Assembly (NCBI GenBank): GCA_024689505.1
Contig: JAILDJ010000272.1
Span: 1 to 64,000 of the forward strand
Length of the DNA stretch: 64,000 nt
Direction of reading: 5' to 3'
From: Clostridiales bacterium
GTDB lineage: Bacteria; Bacillota; Clostridia; Lachnospirales; Bianqueaceae
Shown: piece after piece, positions 1 to 9,177 of the stretch
Layout of the letters: each line of letters begins with the position of its first letter
How positions within the stretch are numbered: position 1 is the stretch's first letter
Program-made: the position numbers and the translations under genes
Notes under the pieces: generated by a model
Seen by the model: the letters and a program-made list of their open reading frames with translations, nothing else
The model's database searches: none
What the model was told of the DNA's origin: nothing

Positions 1-510
1 CTGCCCATCGCTTTGAAGCAAGGACGGCTGGGCTGGGAAGTCACGGACCTGAAGATCACTTTGATCGACGGAGGATATCATCACATCCATACCCATCCTC
101 TGGATTTCATCGTTGCGACGCCCTGGGCCATCCAGGATGGCCTGGAGAAGGGCGGCAGCCGGTTATTGGAACCTGTGATGGAGATCACGTTTTATCTGCC
201 GGAAGAGCATGTGGGCCGTGTGATGAGCGATGTGGTCGCCATGCGCGGCGAAGTCGTGGATACACACGTCGAAGGAAAGCGGACCGTGCTGCAGGCCTTC
301 GTACCGGCGGCCTCCTGTCTGGACTATAGTGAGCAGCTCAGATCTCTGAGCGGCGGACGTGCGGATATGACCATGCGTCTGCATGGATATCAGGATGCAC
401 CGATCGACGTGCATGAAACACGCACACGCACCAGTGTAGATCCTTTGGACACCAGCAAATACATACTGGCAGCCAGGAGCGCTCTGGAAGGCGGCATCTT
501 TAATTTGTAA
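1..510 (+). CDS. Tet(M)/Tet(O)-like ribosomal protection GTPase, C-terminal part (5' end outside window)
   Basis: The open frame enters from the left edge (frame 1) and ends at TAA 508-510, giving about 169 residues of a longer protein. The text matches the EF-G-like domains IV and V of the ribosomal-protection tetracycline resistance family: GWEVTDLKI, TPADF-like HPLDFIVATP, a GGSRLLEPVMEITFYLPEEHVG segment (read in pieces) and the GRADMTMRLHGY element. These proteins bind the ribosome like EF-G and dislodge tetracycline; many gut Firmicutes also carry relatives not shown to give resistance. The GTPase domain is outside the window, so resistance cannot be inferred. The next gene starts 2 nt after this stop, so the two are probably co-translated. 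Confidence 0.8.
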   Translation: MPIALKQGRLGWEVTDLKITLIDGGYHHIHTHPLDFIVATPWAIQDGLEKGGSRLLEPVMEITFYLPEEHVGRVMSDVVAMRGEVVDTHVEGKRTVLQAFVPAASCLDYSEQLRSLSGGRADMTMRLHGYQDAPIDVHETRTRTSVDPLDTSKYILAARSALEGGIFNL

Positions 511-512
511 AT

Positions 513-1073
513 ATGGAGATCTATTATACAAGCGACAGGAATGAGTGGAGGCAGTACCTTTCCGCGCATTTTGAGACAGTCTCGGAGATATGGCTCGTGT
601 TTCCGATGAAAGGTTCCGGAGAAAAGAGCCTTTCTTATAACGATGCAGTGGAAGAAGCCCTTTGCTTCGGCTGGATCGACAGCACCAACAAGCATCTGGA
701 TGAAACGCATTGCATCAGACGATTTACACCGCGAAAGGCAGGCAGCGCATACTCTCAGCCGAACATAGAACGACTGATCTGGTTGGACGCGCATGGAATG
801 ATCCATCCAAAGATCAGAGAAAGCGTGCTGCCGATCATTCAGGCACCGTTCGTCTTTCCGGAAGACATCCTTGAGGAACTTAAGGGCGATGAGACGGTCT
901 GGGCGAATTATCAAAAGTTCTCTGAGCCGTACAAACGCATCCGGATCGCCTATATCGAAGCAGCGAAAAACCGCCCTGAGGAATACCGGAAGAGACTGAA
1001 CAGCTTCATTGAAAAGACCCGCCGGGGCAAACTGATCATGGGCTATGGAGGCATCGAAAAGTATTATAAATAA
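513..1073 (+). CDS. YdeI/OmpD-associated (OmdA) family protein
   Basis: 186 residues. The order FGWIDSTNKHLDE, RRFTPRKAGSAYSQPNIER and a C-terminal EKTRRGKLIMGYGGIEKYYK tail follows the YdeI/OmdA family, described in enteric bacteria as contributing to polymyxin or cationic peptide tolerance and in others as bacteriocin-protection proteins; the biochemical activity is not established. It starts 2 nt after the stop of the ribosome-protection gene with no strong ribosome site in the gap, so translation is likely coupled. A bidirectional terminator follows directly. The functional link to the upstream gene is inference from position only. Confidence 0.75.
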   Translation: MEIYYTSDRNEWRQYLSAHFETVSEIWLVFPMKGSGEKSLSYNDAVEEALCFGWIDSTNKHLDETHCIRRFTPRKAGSAYSQPNIERLIWLDAHGMIHPKIRESVLPIIQAPFVFPEDILEELKGDETVWANYQKFSEPYKRIRIAYIEAAKNRPEEYRKRLNSFIEKTRRGKLIMGYGGIEKYYK

Positions 1074-1081
1074 ACATAAAA

Positions 1082-1108
1082 AAGTCCTGAGGTCTTTCCT
1101 CAGGACTT
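1082..1108. terminator. Bidirectional intrinsic terminator
   Basis: Perfect 11-bp stem AAGTCCTGAGG/CCTCAGGACTT with a 5-nt loop, flanked by A-rich sequence on the left and T-rich on the right. It sits between convergent genes and overlaps the stop codon of the minus-strand gene. Confidence 0.85.
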
Positions 1109-1838
1109 ATTTTGTCACGATCTGTCCGTTTACCTTCTGTATGGTCCTCGGCACAGCGTCTTTGCTGTTCTTCCAGGGCTCTTTCTGATAGCGGTAATCG
1201 AATTTCAGTGTGAACCAGTTGATATCCTCGGCGATGCGTTCATCGTTCTTCTGCTGCAGGGCAATGATCTGCTCTTTGAAAGCTGCGGCATCTTTGGCGG
1301 AGAGGTGCTCGTCCGCCGCTTTGATGAGCTGTAGGAAATGCACCAGGCAGAACGCCTTGCTGTTCAGTACTTTCTCGCGGAAGGAAGCATCTTTCTTCCA
1401 AAGGATGAAGAATGCGCCAAGATATCGCTGCAATGTATCCTGGGTCCGGTCGCAGATATAGCAAGTGTGCGGCTGGTTGTCGATATAGGTCTGGATGGGA
1501 TCGGCCTCAGTCTGTTTCTTGCCGAACAGGCCGCCTTTTTTTGCAGGTGCGCCGCCCTTGGCCAGTTCCATGACGTATTTGCGTTGGTGGTCGAACTGGG
1601 ACTGCATGATCAAAGCGACGCCAAGGGAGTTTTCCCGGCGGTACAGCTGTTCCATATGCGTGCGGCAGAAGCCTTTGGCATTCGTTTCGCCCCGGACGTC
1701 CTCTTCCATGTAGGAGGGAGAGAGGACGAAGTCCAGCATATCCTGCTCCAGTTTCTGCTGCATGGCACAGAAAGCACATTCACAATCCTCGTTGAATCCA
1801 TCATTGACAGGAATGGTATAGATCTCGTCTTTTGCCAT
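1107..1838 (-). CDS. DUF6062 family cysteine-rich cytoplasmic protein
   Basis: 243 residues, function unknown. Four cysteine-containing motifs are spaced through the protein: CECAFC near residue 20, GFCRTHM near 57, CYICDR near 128 and FCLVHF near 163. The pattern of C-x2-C pairs each followed by an FCxxH motif suggests two metal-binding modules and fits what I recall of DUF6062. No signal peptide or membrane segment is seen. It is a single-gene unit with its own promoter on the minus strand and converges with the YdeI gene. The family name is from memory and less certain than the description. Confidence 0.6.
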   Translation of the reverse strand: MAKDEIYTIPVNDGFNEDCECAFCAMQQKLEQDMLDFVLSPSYMEEDVRGETNAKGFCRTHMEQLYRRENSLGVALIMQSQFDHQRKYVMELAKGGAPAKKGGLFGKKQTEADPIQTYIDNQPHTCYICDRTQDTLQRYLGAFFILWKKDASFREKVLNSKAFCLVHFLQLIKAADEHLSAKDAAAFKEQIIALQQKNDERIAEDINWFTLKFDYRYQKEPWKNSKDAVPRTIQKVNGQIVTK

Positions 1839-1871
1839 AGCACAGGCCTCCTCGTACGTGTCGTTACCAGC

Positions 1872-1900
1872 ATTGTATCATAACGGGAAAACCTTTGCAA
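1872..1900 (-). promoter_or_regulatory. Sigma-A type promoter for the DUF6062 gene
   Basis: On the minus strand TTGCAA (1900-1895), a 17-bp spacer and TACAAT (1877-1872), 34 bp before the start codon. Confidence 0.7.
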
Positions 1901-1915
1901 TCCGCGATTTACCTG

Positions 1916-1944
1916 TTGATTTTTCCCCTGCGCACAGGTATAAT
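1916..1944 (+). promoter_or_regulatory. Sigma-A promoter for pta-ackA
   Basis: TTGATT (1916-1921), 17-bp spacer, perfect TATAAT (1939-1944). It lies back to back with the DUF6062 promoter. The transcript leader is about 40 nt with an AAGGAAAAGGAG ribosome site. Confidence 0.85.
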
Positions 1945-1956
1945 GAATAAGGTTAA

Positions 1957-2988
<1,032 letters not shown>

Positions 2989-3019
2989 AGGCCATCACAA
3001 TATCAGGAGGACATAATAC

Positions 3020-4213
3020 ATGAAAATCTTAGTCATCAACTGTGGCAGTTCTTCTCTGAAATATCAGTTCATCGATATCGAGACCGAGACCGTCCTGGCA
3101 AAAGGCCTGGTCGAGCGTATCGGTATCGACGGCCGTCTGAAGCATACACCGGCCGGTAAGGAAGCCGTTGTGAAGGAAGAGAGCATTCCGGATCACAACA
3201 AGGCTGTCTCCATGGTCATCGAAGCGCTGACCGATGCTGAGCATGGTGTCATCAGCGATATGAAAGAGATCGATGCTGTCGGTCATCGTATCGTCCATGG
3301 CGGTGAAAAGTTCGCGCAGTCCGTCGTCATCAACGACGAAGTCATCGCAGCCATCGAAGAGTGCTGCGATTTGGCGCCGCTGCACAATCCGGCCAACCTG
3401 ATCGGTATCGCAGCTTGCCAGAAACTGATGCCCGGGACCCCGCAGGTCGCCGTTTTCGATACTTCTTTCCATCAGACTATGCCGGAAAAGGCCTACACCT
3501 ATGGCATTCCGTATGAATACTATGAGAAGTACAAGGTCCGCCGCTATGGCTTCCACGGCACCAGCCATCGTTATGTATCCGGCCGCGTAGCTGCCATCCT
3601 GGGCAAGCCGATCGAAGATCTCAAGATCGTGGTCTGCCACCTGGGCAACGGTGCTTCCGTCTGCGCCGTCAAGAATGGTGAGTCCGTCGATACTTCCATG
3701 GGCCTGACCCCGCTGGAAGGCCTGATCATGGGCACCCGTTCCGGCGATCTGGATCCGGCCATCCTGCAGTTCATCATGAACAAAGAAGGTCTGGACATCG
3801 ATGGTATGCTGAACGTGCTGAACAAGAAGTCCGGTATCCTGGGCGTCTCCAACGGCATTTCTTCCGACTTCCGTGAGATCGAGAACGCGTATGCCGCCGG
3901 CGATCCTGCTGCGAAGCGCGCGAACGATGCGTTCGTCTATCGTGTCGTGAAGTACATCGGCGCTTATGCCGCTGCTATGAATGGTATCGATGCCATCGCA
4001 TTCACCGCCGGCCTTGGCGAGAACAACGCGAAGATCCGCAAGGAGATCTGCTCTTATCTGGGTTACCTCGGCCTGGTCGTCGACGATGAGAAAAACAACG
4101 TCCGCGGTAAGGAAGTGGTCTTCACCACCGAGGACTCTAAGGTCGCGGCGCTGCTTGTCCCGACCGACGAGGAAATGATGATCGCAAGAGACACCGCTTC
4201 TCTTGTGAAATAA
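3020..4213 (+). CDS. ackA: Acetate kinase
   Basis: 397 residues, full family length. It makes ATP and acetate from acetyl phosphate. The N-terminal [12 protein letters not shown] motif, central [24 protein letters not shown] and [12 protein letters not shown], and the [10 protein letters not shown] motif of the ASKHA sugar-kinase fold are all present. The ribosome site AGGAGG sits 8 nt before the ATG. It is co-transcribed with pta. The last seven codons plus stop are repeated twice more downstream in a 53-bp tandem array (see the repeat entry). Confidence 0.98.
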   Translation: MKILVINCGSSSLKYQFIDIETETVLAKGLVERIGIDGRLKHTPAGKEAVVKEESIPDHNKAVSMVIEALTDAEHGVISDMKEIDAVGHRIVHGGEKFAQSVVINDEVIAAIEECCDLAPLHNPANLIGIAACQKLMPGTPQVAVFDTSFHQTMPEKAYTYGIPYEYYEKYKVRRYGFHGTSHRYVSGRVAAILGKPIEDLKIVVCHLGNGASVCAVKNGESVDTSMGLTPLEGLIMGTRSGDLDPAILQFIMNKEGLDIDGMLNVLNKKSGILGVSNGISSDFREIENAYAAGDPAAKRANDAFVYRVVKYIGAYAAAMNGIDAIAFTAGLGENNAKIRKEICSYLGYLGLVVDDEKNNVRGKEVVFTTEDSKVAALLVPTDEEMMIARDTASLVK

Positions 4214-4320
4214 TTCGGGAGTATCTTGAGCGATGTCTCTCGGACACCGCTTCTCTTGTGAAATAATTCAAGTAATATCGAGCGGTGTCTCTCGAGACAC
4301 CGCGTCCCTTGTTAAGTAAA
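4190..4320 (+). repeat. 53-bp tandem repeat that triplicates the end of ackA
   Basis: Three units begin with GACACCGC at 4190, 4243 and 4296, exactly 53 bp apart. Units 1 and 2 share their first 27 bp exactly and remain similar afterwards; unit 3 is partial. Unit 1 contains the true end of ackA (D-T-A-S-L-V-K-stop). Units 2 and 3 can be read the same way, and unit 3 differs from unit 1 only at third codon positions over that stretch. Hairpins form across each junction, the clearest being GCGGTGTCT/AGACACCGC at 4282-4303. No T-run follows, so this is not a typical intrinsic terminator. Confidence 0.75.
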
Positions 4321-4327
4321 AAACCTG

Positions 4328-4356
4328 TTGACAAAAGGCTTTTTGATAGTTATAAT
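4328..4356 (+). promoter_or_regulatory. Consensus sigma-A promoter for yceD-rpmF
   Basis: Perfect TTGACA (4328-4333), 17-bp spacer and perfect TATAAT (4351-4356), immediately downstream of the ackA tail repeats. Confidence 0.92.
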
Positions 4357-4387
4357 ATCAAGGCATGTCTAATGTAAGGAGAAGTGT

Positions 4388-4897
4388 ATGCTAACGTACC
4401 AGGTCAAAAGTCTGATCAAAGACCCGGGGTTGTCCTTATCGGTGCACGAAGTGCTTGAGCCGGAACAGCTCATCCTGGGCGGCGAGCGCATCCGATTCCT
4501 CACGCCGATCACGATCGAAGGTTCCCTTCGGCACATCGGCGGCTGGATCATCGAGTTCAAAGGAACTCTGGACGGCGCAGTGCAGATGGCTTGCAGCCGC
4601 TGTACGAAGGCAACACATGTCCCCCTGCATAGCGACATCACACAGCGATACATTGCAGACAGGCAGGAAAATGAATCCGGCGACGACGATGTCGAAGTCT
4701 ATCAGGACGAAGTCATCGATCTGACGGATCTGATCAACAGCGAGATCTGTATGGCCATTCCCATGAAGGTTCTGTGCCGTGCGGATTGCCAGGGATTATG
4801 CCCCGTCTGTGGCAAGGACCTCAACGAGGGACCTTGCGGCTGTTCGCAGGACGACACGGATCCCCGCTGGGATGCACTCAAAAGTCTGCTACAATAG
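4388..4897 (+). CDS. yceD: YceD/DUF177 family protein
   Basis: 169 residues. YceD is almost always encoded next to rpmF and is linked to ribosome or 23S rRNA metabolism. The N-terminal half is a beta-rich DUF177 domain with a CSRCTK motif near residue 75. The C-terminus carries CRADCQGLCPVCG and PCGC, a cysteine cluster that probably binds zinc. The ATG follows TAAGGAGAAGTGT. rpmF starts 31 nt later in the same transcript. Function is inferred from family and context. Confidence 0.88.
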   Translation: MLTYQVKSLIKDPGLSLSVHEVLEPEQLILGGERIRFLTPITIEGSLRHIGGWIIEFKGTLDGAVQMACSRCTKATHVPLHSDITQRYIADRQENESGDDDVEVYQDEVIDLTDLINSEICMAIPMKVLCRADCQGLCPVCGKDLNEGPCGCSQDDTDPRWDALKSLLQ

Positions 4898-4928
4898 TCA
4901 TTATTCTGAGAGTAGGAGGTGTTTACGA

Positions 4929-5114
4929 ATGGGAGCTATCGGACCAAAAAACAGAACTTCTCGCGCGAGACGAAATAAGAGACAGGCGAACTACAAGCTT
5001 ACTGCGCCGAACCTGGCGAAGTGCAGCAAGTGCGGCGCTCTGATCCTGCCGCATCATGTATGCCCGAAGTGCGGAACATACAACAAGAGACAGGTCGTCG
5101 AAGTCGAAGATTGA
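4929..5114 (+). CDS. rpmF: 50S ribosomal protein L32
   Basis: 61 residues. The frame stays open further upstream, but ATG 4929 is the start: it is preceded by GTAGGAGGTG and the protein begins MGAIGPKNRTSRARRNKR, the usual basic L32 head. Two zinc-ligand pairs, CSKC and CPKC, are present, so this is the zinc-binding C+ form. It shares the yceD promoter and is followed by a strong terminator. Confidence 0.96.
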   Translation: MGAIGPKNRTSRARRNKRQANYKLTAPNLAKCSKCGALILPHHVCPKCGTYNKRQVVEVED

Positions 5115-5122
5115 TCCCAAAG

Positions 5123-5150
5123 CCCGGTGCCACAGAGCACCGGGTTTTTT
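5123..5150 (+). terminator. Intrinsic terminator after rpmF
   Basis: Stem CCCGGTGC/GCACCGGG, 6-nt loop CACAGA, then six T residues. Confidence 0.93.
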
Positions 5151-5183
5151 CGTGTCAAAAAAAGCGAAAGGAGGGCAGAAATC

Positions 5184-5978
5184 ATGCAAAGAGAGGCCAT
5201 GGAGGCGCGGGCTGAAGAACTAAGGAAACAGATCGCCTCAGCGCAGCAAGAGATCGAATCCGCGCCGGAGGGGGAGATCATATGTATCAGAGATAAAAAC
5301 CGAGACAGAACATATTGTGTCCGGAATGGGAAAAGAACATATATCAATAGAAAAGATCGAAAACTGGCAAAGGCACTGGCACTGAAAAAGTATCGAAAGT
5401 ATCAGATGCAGGAATGGACGCAGAAGTTGGCGCTGTTGGAGATGGAGCTCCGTCAGGATAAAAGCCGTTCGACCAGGACTTTGTTGAAGAATCCCATTAT
5501 GAGAGAACTTTTGTCAGATGAGTTGGATGAAGGGATTCGATGGGCTCATGAAGTTTACCCGTCGAATCCTGCGTATCCAAAGCAGAAGATCTATACTTCT
5601 GCAGGAGGCGTAAAAGTCAGATCGAAAAGCGAGTGGATGATCTGCAGCATTTATGAAAGATATAAAATTCCTTTCCGGTATGAATGTGCTTTAGAGGTTG
5701 GCGGACATACCTATTACCCGGACTTTACGATCAGACATCCAAGAACCGGAGCGCTCTATATCCATGAGCATTTTGGGATCATGGATGATGACCACTATCT
5801 TGACGATGCTCTTAATAAGCTAAGGATCTATGTACGTAATGGATGGCTGCCGATGGATCATCTTTTGATCACATCGGAATCGTTGAGCCAACCATTTGAT
5901 ATCCGGCAGACGGAGCATATGATCTATGGTCTCTTTGTTGCCTCCGAGTCAGAAACAGACTTGATGAGCAGGAATTGA
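5184..5978 (+). CDS. Uncharacterised protein with a restriction-endonuclease-like core
   Basis: 264 residues from ATG 5184, chosen because GAAAGGAGGG precedes it; an in-frame ATG at 5127 lies inside the rpmF terminator. The N-terminal third is charged and helical, probably coiled coil. The C-terminal part holds an acidic pattern resembling PD-(D/E)XK nucleases: E150 in RSKSEW, D180 in YYPDFTI and E195 in YIHEHFGI. The usual lysine after the last acid is replaced by phenylalanine (EHF), as I recall from some helicase-associated domains. Nuclease activity is a guess. It is a single gene with no clear promoter other than read-through past rpmF, followed by a repeat-rich non-coding stretch. Confidence 0.55.
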   Translation: MQREAMEARAEELRKQIASAQQEIESAPEGEIICIRDKNRDRTYCVRNGKRTYINRKDRKLAKALALKKYRKYQMQEWTQKLALLEMELRQDKSRSTRTLLKNPIMRELLSDELDEGIRWAHEVYPSNPAYPKQKIYTSAGGVKVRSKSEWMICSIYERYKIPFRYECALEVGGHTYYPDFTIRHPRTGALYIHEHFGIMDDDHYLDDALNKLRIYVRNGWLPMDHLLITSESLSQPFDIRQTEHMIYGLFVASESETDLMSRN

Positions 5979-6416
5979 ACTTTACCCGGAATGGACATTA
6001 TTATTTCAATCGTTCAATTTAAATCCAGGGTTTGGAACATAATGCCTGTTTCACGAAAATAGTGTCCACTTCGAATAGTGGGTAAGGCAGAAATGAGTGG
6101 ACATAAACGCAGTAATTTCAACATTAGGTCCAATGATTGGATCTATTACCCCGTATCGTACGATTTGTATCCACCGAAGAGACTTGATGCTCTCTTAGGA
6201 TCCAAAGTAATACCACGTATCGATGGATACAAATCTGCGAAAGCACTGTTTCAGATCCATTCGTTGGATCTGAATCAGTCGATTTCAAGTTTTGTATCCA
6301 TCCGGAAACAGTGCGCAGCATTGTATCGATGGACACAAATGGCAAAGGACCGTCATTCGGATCCATTTTACCGCAGATCAAGTAAAGCCTAAATTGGTTC
6401 ATACGATTCGTTATCA
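5979..6416. repeat. Non-coding region of alternating inverted repeats
   Basis: I see no convincing gene here. A motif close to TTTGTATCCAYCG occurs four times in alternating orientation, near 6167, 6227, 6289 and 6331. Several fold-backs nest within it: CAGATCCA/TGGATCTG around 6255-6275, CACTGTTTC pairing with GAAACAGTG about 60 bp on, and GATACAA/TTGTATC outside them. At the left end AATGGACATTATT (from 5990) and AATAGTGTCCACT (near 6057) form another imperfect inverted pair resembling insertion-sequence ends. It could be a decayed mobile-element end or a structured RNA. Confidence 0.5.
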
Positions 6417-6446
6417 TTGACAAACCTATGCCCGACAAAGTATAAT
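6417..6446 (+). promoter_or_regulatory. Sigma-A promoter for reverse rubrerythrin
   Basis: Perfect TTGACA (6417-6422), 18-bp spacer and perfect TATAAT (6441-6446). Confidence 0.88.
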
Positions 6447-6498
6447 ATATGCATTGATAAGCTATTATCAAAATGTGTCTATAGAAAGGACTCAAACC

Positions 6499-7041
6499 AT
6501 GAAGAAGTTTGTTTGCAGCGTATGTGGTTATGTAGCAGAAGGATATGCGCCTCCAGAAAAATGTCCTGTTTGTAAAGCTCCTGCCGAGAAATTCATCGAG
6601 CAGTCTGATGAAATGACTTGGGCGGCAGAGCATGTTGTTGGTGTTGCACAGGGTGCTCCTGAAGATATCATCGAGGATCTGCGTGCCAATTTCAACGGCG
6701 AGTGCTCCGAAGTCGGTATGTATCTGGCCATGAGCCGTGTCGCGTATCGCGAAGGCTATCCGGAGATCGGCGAGTATTGGAAGACCGCTGCTTTTGAAGA
6801 AGCTGAGCATGCTGCCAAATTTGCAGAACTGCTGGGCGAAGTCCTGACCGATTCTACCAAGAAGAACCTTGAGATGCGTGTCGAGGCTGAGAACGGTGCG
6901 ACCGCCGGCAAGACCGACCTGGCCAAGAGAGCGAAAGCCCTCAATCTGGATGCCATCCATGACACCGTCCATGAGATGGCTCGTGATGAGGCCCGCCACG
7001 GCAAGGCATTTGCAGGTCTGCTGAAGAGATATTTCGGCTAA
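6499..7041 (+). CDS. Reverse rubrerythrin (NADH-linked peroxidase type)
   Basis: 180 residues from ATG 6499, preceded by AGAAAGGAC. The rubredoxin-like Fe-Cys4 domain is N-terminal (C6, C9, C22, C25) and the ferritin-like di-iron domain follows, with EEAEHA and DEARHG carrying ligand acids and histidines. This order is the reverse of classical rubrerythrin. Such proteins in clostridia reduce hydrogen peroxide, and oxygen, with electrons from NADH via rubredoxin partners, protecting anaerobes. It stands alone under a strong promoter and ends at a terminator shared with the convergent TetR gene. Confidence 0.92.
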   Translation: MKKFVCSVCGYVAEGYAPPEKCPVCKAPAEKFIEQSDEMTWAAEHVVGVAQGAPEDIIEDLRANFNGECSEVGMYLAMSRVAYREGYPEIGEYWKTAAFEEAEHAAKFAELLGEVLTDSTKKNLEMRVEAENGATAGKTDLAKRAKALNLDAIHDTVHEMARDEARHGKAFAGLLKRYFG

Positions 7042-7071
7042 GCCAAATAGCGTTAAAACAAGTGTTTTTGA

Positions 7072-7100
7072 AGGAGCAGGAGTGATCCTGCTCCTTTTTT
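7072..7100. terminator. Intrinsic terminator between rubrerythrin and TetR genes
   Basis: Stem AGGAGCAGGA/TCCTGCTCCT with GTGA loop and a following T-run; an A-rich left flank lets it serve the minus strand as well. Confidence 0.9.
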
Positions 7101-7103
7101 ATA

Positions 7104-7649
7104 TCAGTATGCGCGGTCTTTATACTCTCTCTCCAGGATCTGCTGCAGTTCTTCCGGAGTTTCCAGACAGTCCCGGCTCAGCCAGTGACCGATCAGCGCC
7201 GTAAGACCCGCACGGAAAAAGAGACGATGATAGTTCAATTCAATGGAATTTGAGAAACCGAGTCTGTCGGCGAATGCGGGAGCGCCATCAGTTTGATCGT
7301 CTGGCATCATAGCTTCCAATGCTTTGGGAGTCCCAAAATGGTTCCAGTAGACTTTGTAGAAGGACCGATGATCTTGTATGAATGAGAAGAACTGCAGGAA
7401 TCGGGCAGATATGTCGATATCCTGGGTAAACAATTGACCATAATATTGTGCGAGATAGTCTTCGATCCTTTCGAGAAGAGCGTAGATATCCTGAAAATGC
7501 AGATAAAAACTGCTTCGATGGATCTGGCAGGCCTCGCATAACTCTCGGATGGTGATCCGGGAAATATCTTTCTTCTCCAGTAAAGTGATAAATGCTTCGA
7601 TCAAACGTTGCTCCGTTTCGCGGTAACGCTCATTGTTCGATTTGTTCAT
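7104..7649 (-). CDS. TetR/AcrR family transcriptional regulator
   Basis: 181 residues. The N-terminal helix-turn-helix is clear (ITIRELCEACQIHRSSFYLHF, about residues 34-54, read in two parts) and is followed by a ligand-binding domain of the DhaS-like TetR_C type ending in a helix pair with FFRAGLTALIGHWL. It is divergent from the MATE efflux gene, and a palindrome overlapping the efflux promoter lies between them. By analogy with other TetR/efflux pairs it probably represses the transporter until a ligand binds. The ligand is unknown. Confidence 0.9.
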   Translation of the reverse strand: MNKSNNERYRETEQRLIEAFITLLEKKDISRITIRELCEACQIHRSSFYLHFQDIYALLERIEDYLAQYYGQLFTQDIDISARFLQFFSFIQDHRSFYKVYWNHFGTPKALEAMMPDDQTDGAPAFADRLGFSNSIELNYHRLFFRAGLTALIGHWLSRDCLETPEELQQILEREYKDRAY

Positions 7650-7678
7650 TAACTCGACACTCCTATCAATAATGATGC

Positions 7679-7718
7679 TTGTAAGCCTGAAATAAAGGTT
7701 TATAATAATATTATAAAC
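7679..7718 (+). promoter_or_regulatory. MATE gene promoter with overlapping TetR operator
   Basis: TTGTAA (7679-7684), 16-bp spacer and TATAAT (7701-7706). The -10 lies inside a 21-bp palindrome at 7698-7718 with half sites GTTTATAAT and ATTATAAAC separated by 3 bp. The size and position fit a TetR-dimer operator that would block the promoter. Confidence 0.8.
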
Positions 7719-7749
7719 AGAACATCAAGAAAAGTAAAGGAGAAGGGCG

Positions 7750-9087
7750 ATGAACGGCAACGAAAAAGTTATGAAGGAAGGCAAGTATTCGACACTTTTG
7801 CTTAGGTTATGTGTCCCGTCTGTCATGATCATGATCGTTACGGTCCTGTATCATATGGCGGATGTGTTCTTTATCGGACAGATGCAGGATGCGTACAAGA
7901 TCGCGGCAGTGGGACTGGCCGGACCGATCTTCACGATCCTCTCCGGACTGGGAACCTTGTTTGGTTCAGGTGGATGCACGGTGATCTCTCTGGCGCTGGG
8001 GAAAGGGGATCATGATAGAATACGTCGAGTCTCTGCATTTTGCTTTTATGGTGCGCTCCTGTTCGGTGTGGTCTTCGCAGCAGGCATGCTGGTATTCATG
8101 AAGGAGATCTGTTTGCTGCTTGGTGCGGACAGCCTGACGTTGCAGGAAACGGAAGCCTATCTGCGCATCATCGTTCTGTTTGCTCCGATCACGCTTTTTT
8201 CGAATATATTCATGAATCTGATCCGCGGCACGGGAGCAGCGAAGGAAAGCCTCATCGCGAATCTGGCAGGCTGCCTCATCAATATCATCCTGGATCCACT
8301 GTTTATCCTGGTTTTCCGCTGGGGTGTGCAAGGTGCGGCCCTGGCCACCGGGATTGGCAATTGCTTCAGCGCGCTCGTCATTTTCGCATGCATCTGGAAA
8401 AACAAGAATACCTTCTCGCTGAAGATCTCAGATGCGAGGCCGCAGGCAAAGTTGGTAGGACAAGTGTTCATGCTGGGCCTTCCTCTTGCGGCAAGTACGA
8501 TCCTGATGAGTGTGACCGGGATCCTGATGAATAATCTGCTGGCATCCTATGACCAGATCGCCGTGGCGGCACAAAGCATCGCATCCCGTGTTGGACAACT
8601 GAGTTCCATGGCGGCCATGGGGATCTGCATGGGCATGCAGCCGGCCATCTCCTACAATTTTGCAGCGCAAGATCATGAACGGACCACGGAGATCCTTAAG
8701 AAGACCGCTTTGGTTTCCATGATCATCGGAATCGTCATCGCTTTGCTTTGCATCGTTTTCCGGGACACGATCCTTGTGGGATTCATCAAAGACGAAAAGG
8801 TCATCCAGGTGGGACGCGTCGCATTGATCGCAAGTGTGTGCATGGCACCGATCTCCGCTATCTATCAGATGCTGACGACTTATTTTCAGTCCACAGGTCG
8901 TGCAGGGTATGCAACAGCCTGTTCCATCCTGAATAAAGGTGTTTTCTTCGTACTCATGATGTATGTGCTCGGCGCGGTTTTCGGCATGTATGGGATCTTC
9001 TTCTCCGGGGCGGCAGCGGAACTGTTGAGTTTGATCGCCGGGGTGATCATGGTCGTGCATGTCATACACATGCCAAGAGAAGATTGA
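7750..9087 (+). CDS. MATE family multidrug efflux transporter
   Basis: 445 residues with about twelve hydrophobic helices in two similar halves. Typical MATE text includes the N-terminal MADVFFIGQM, GLGTLFGSGG and the second-half GICMGMQPAISYNF with following helix. These proteins export organic cations or drugs in exchange for sodium or protons. The start follows AAAGGAGAAGGGCG. It is divergent from a TetR regulator with an operator over its promoter, so it is probably inducible. Substrate unknown. Confidence 0.93.
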   Translation: MNGNEKVMKEGKYSTLLLRLCVPSVMIMIVTVLYHMADVFFIGQMQDAYKIAAVGLAGPIFTILSGLGTLFGSGGCTVISLALGKGDHDRIRRVSAFCFYGALLFGVVFAAGMLVFMKEICLLLGADSLTLQETEAYLRIIVLFAPITLFSNIFMNLIRGTGAAKESLIANLAGCLINIILDPLFILVFRWGVQGAALATGIGNCFSALVIFACIWKNKNTFSLKISDARPQAKLVGQVFMLGLPLAASTILMSVTGILMNNLLASYDQIAVAAQSIASRVGQLSSMAAMGICMGMQPAISYNFAAQDHERTTEILKKTALVSMIIGIVIALLCIVFRDTILVGFIKDEKVIQVGRVALIASVCMAPISAIYQMLTTYFQSTGRAGYATACSILNKGVFFVLMMYVLGAVFGMYGIFFSGAAAELLSLIAGVIMVVHVIHMPRED

Positions 9088-9124
9088 ATCAAGTTGTGGA
9101 GGATCAAGGATCCTTGAGCATAAA

Positions 9125-9156
9125 AAAAGTGAGACAGTCGCTGCTGTCTCACTTTT
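9125..9156. terminator. Bidirectional terminator between MATE and GH3 genes
   Basis: Perfect 13-bp stem AAAAGTGAGACAG/CTGTCTCACTTTT with a 6-nt loop; A-run on one side and T-run on the other. Confidence 0.93.
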
Positions 9157-9177
9157 GTTTTTTGGCTGCGTGTCATA

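Noticed and set aside
5990..6070. Intact insertion sequence
   Set aside because: GGACATT/GTGTCC ends resemble IS termini, but there is no transposase frame in the region, so at most a remnant end.
6078..6392. 104-codon frame in the fold-back region
   Set aside because: It runs through the alternating inverted repeats, lacks a ribosome site and has no recognisable protein pattern.
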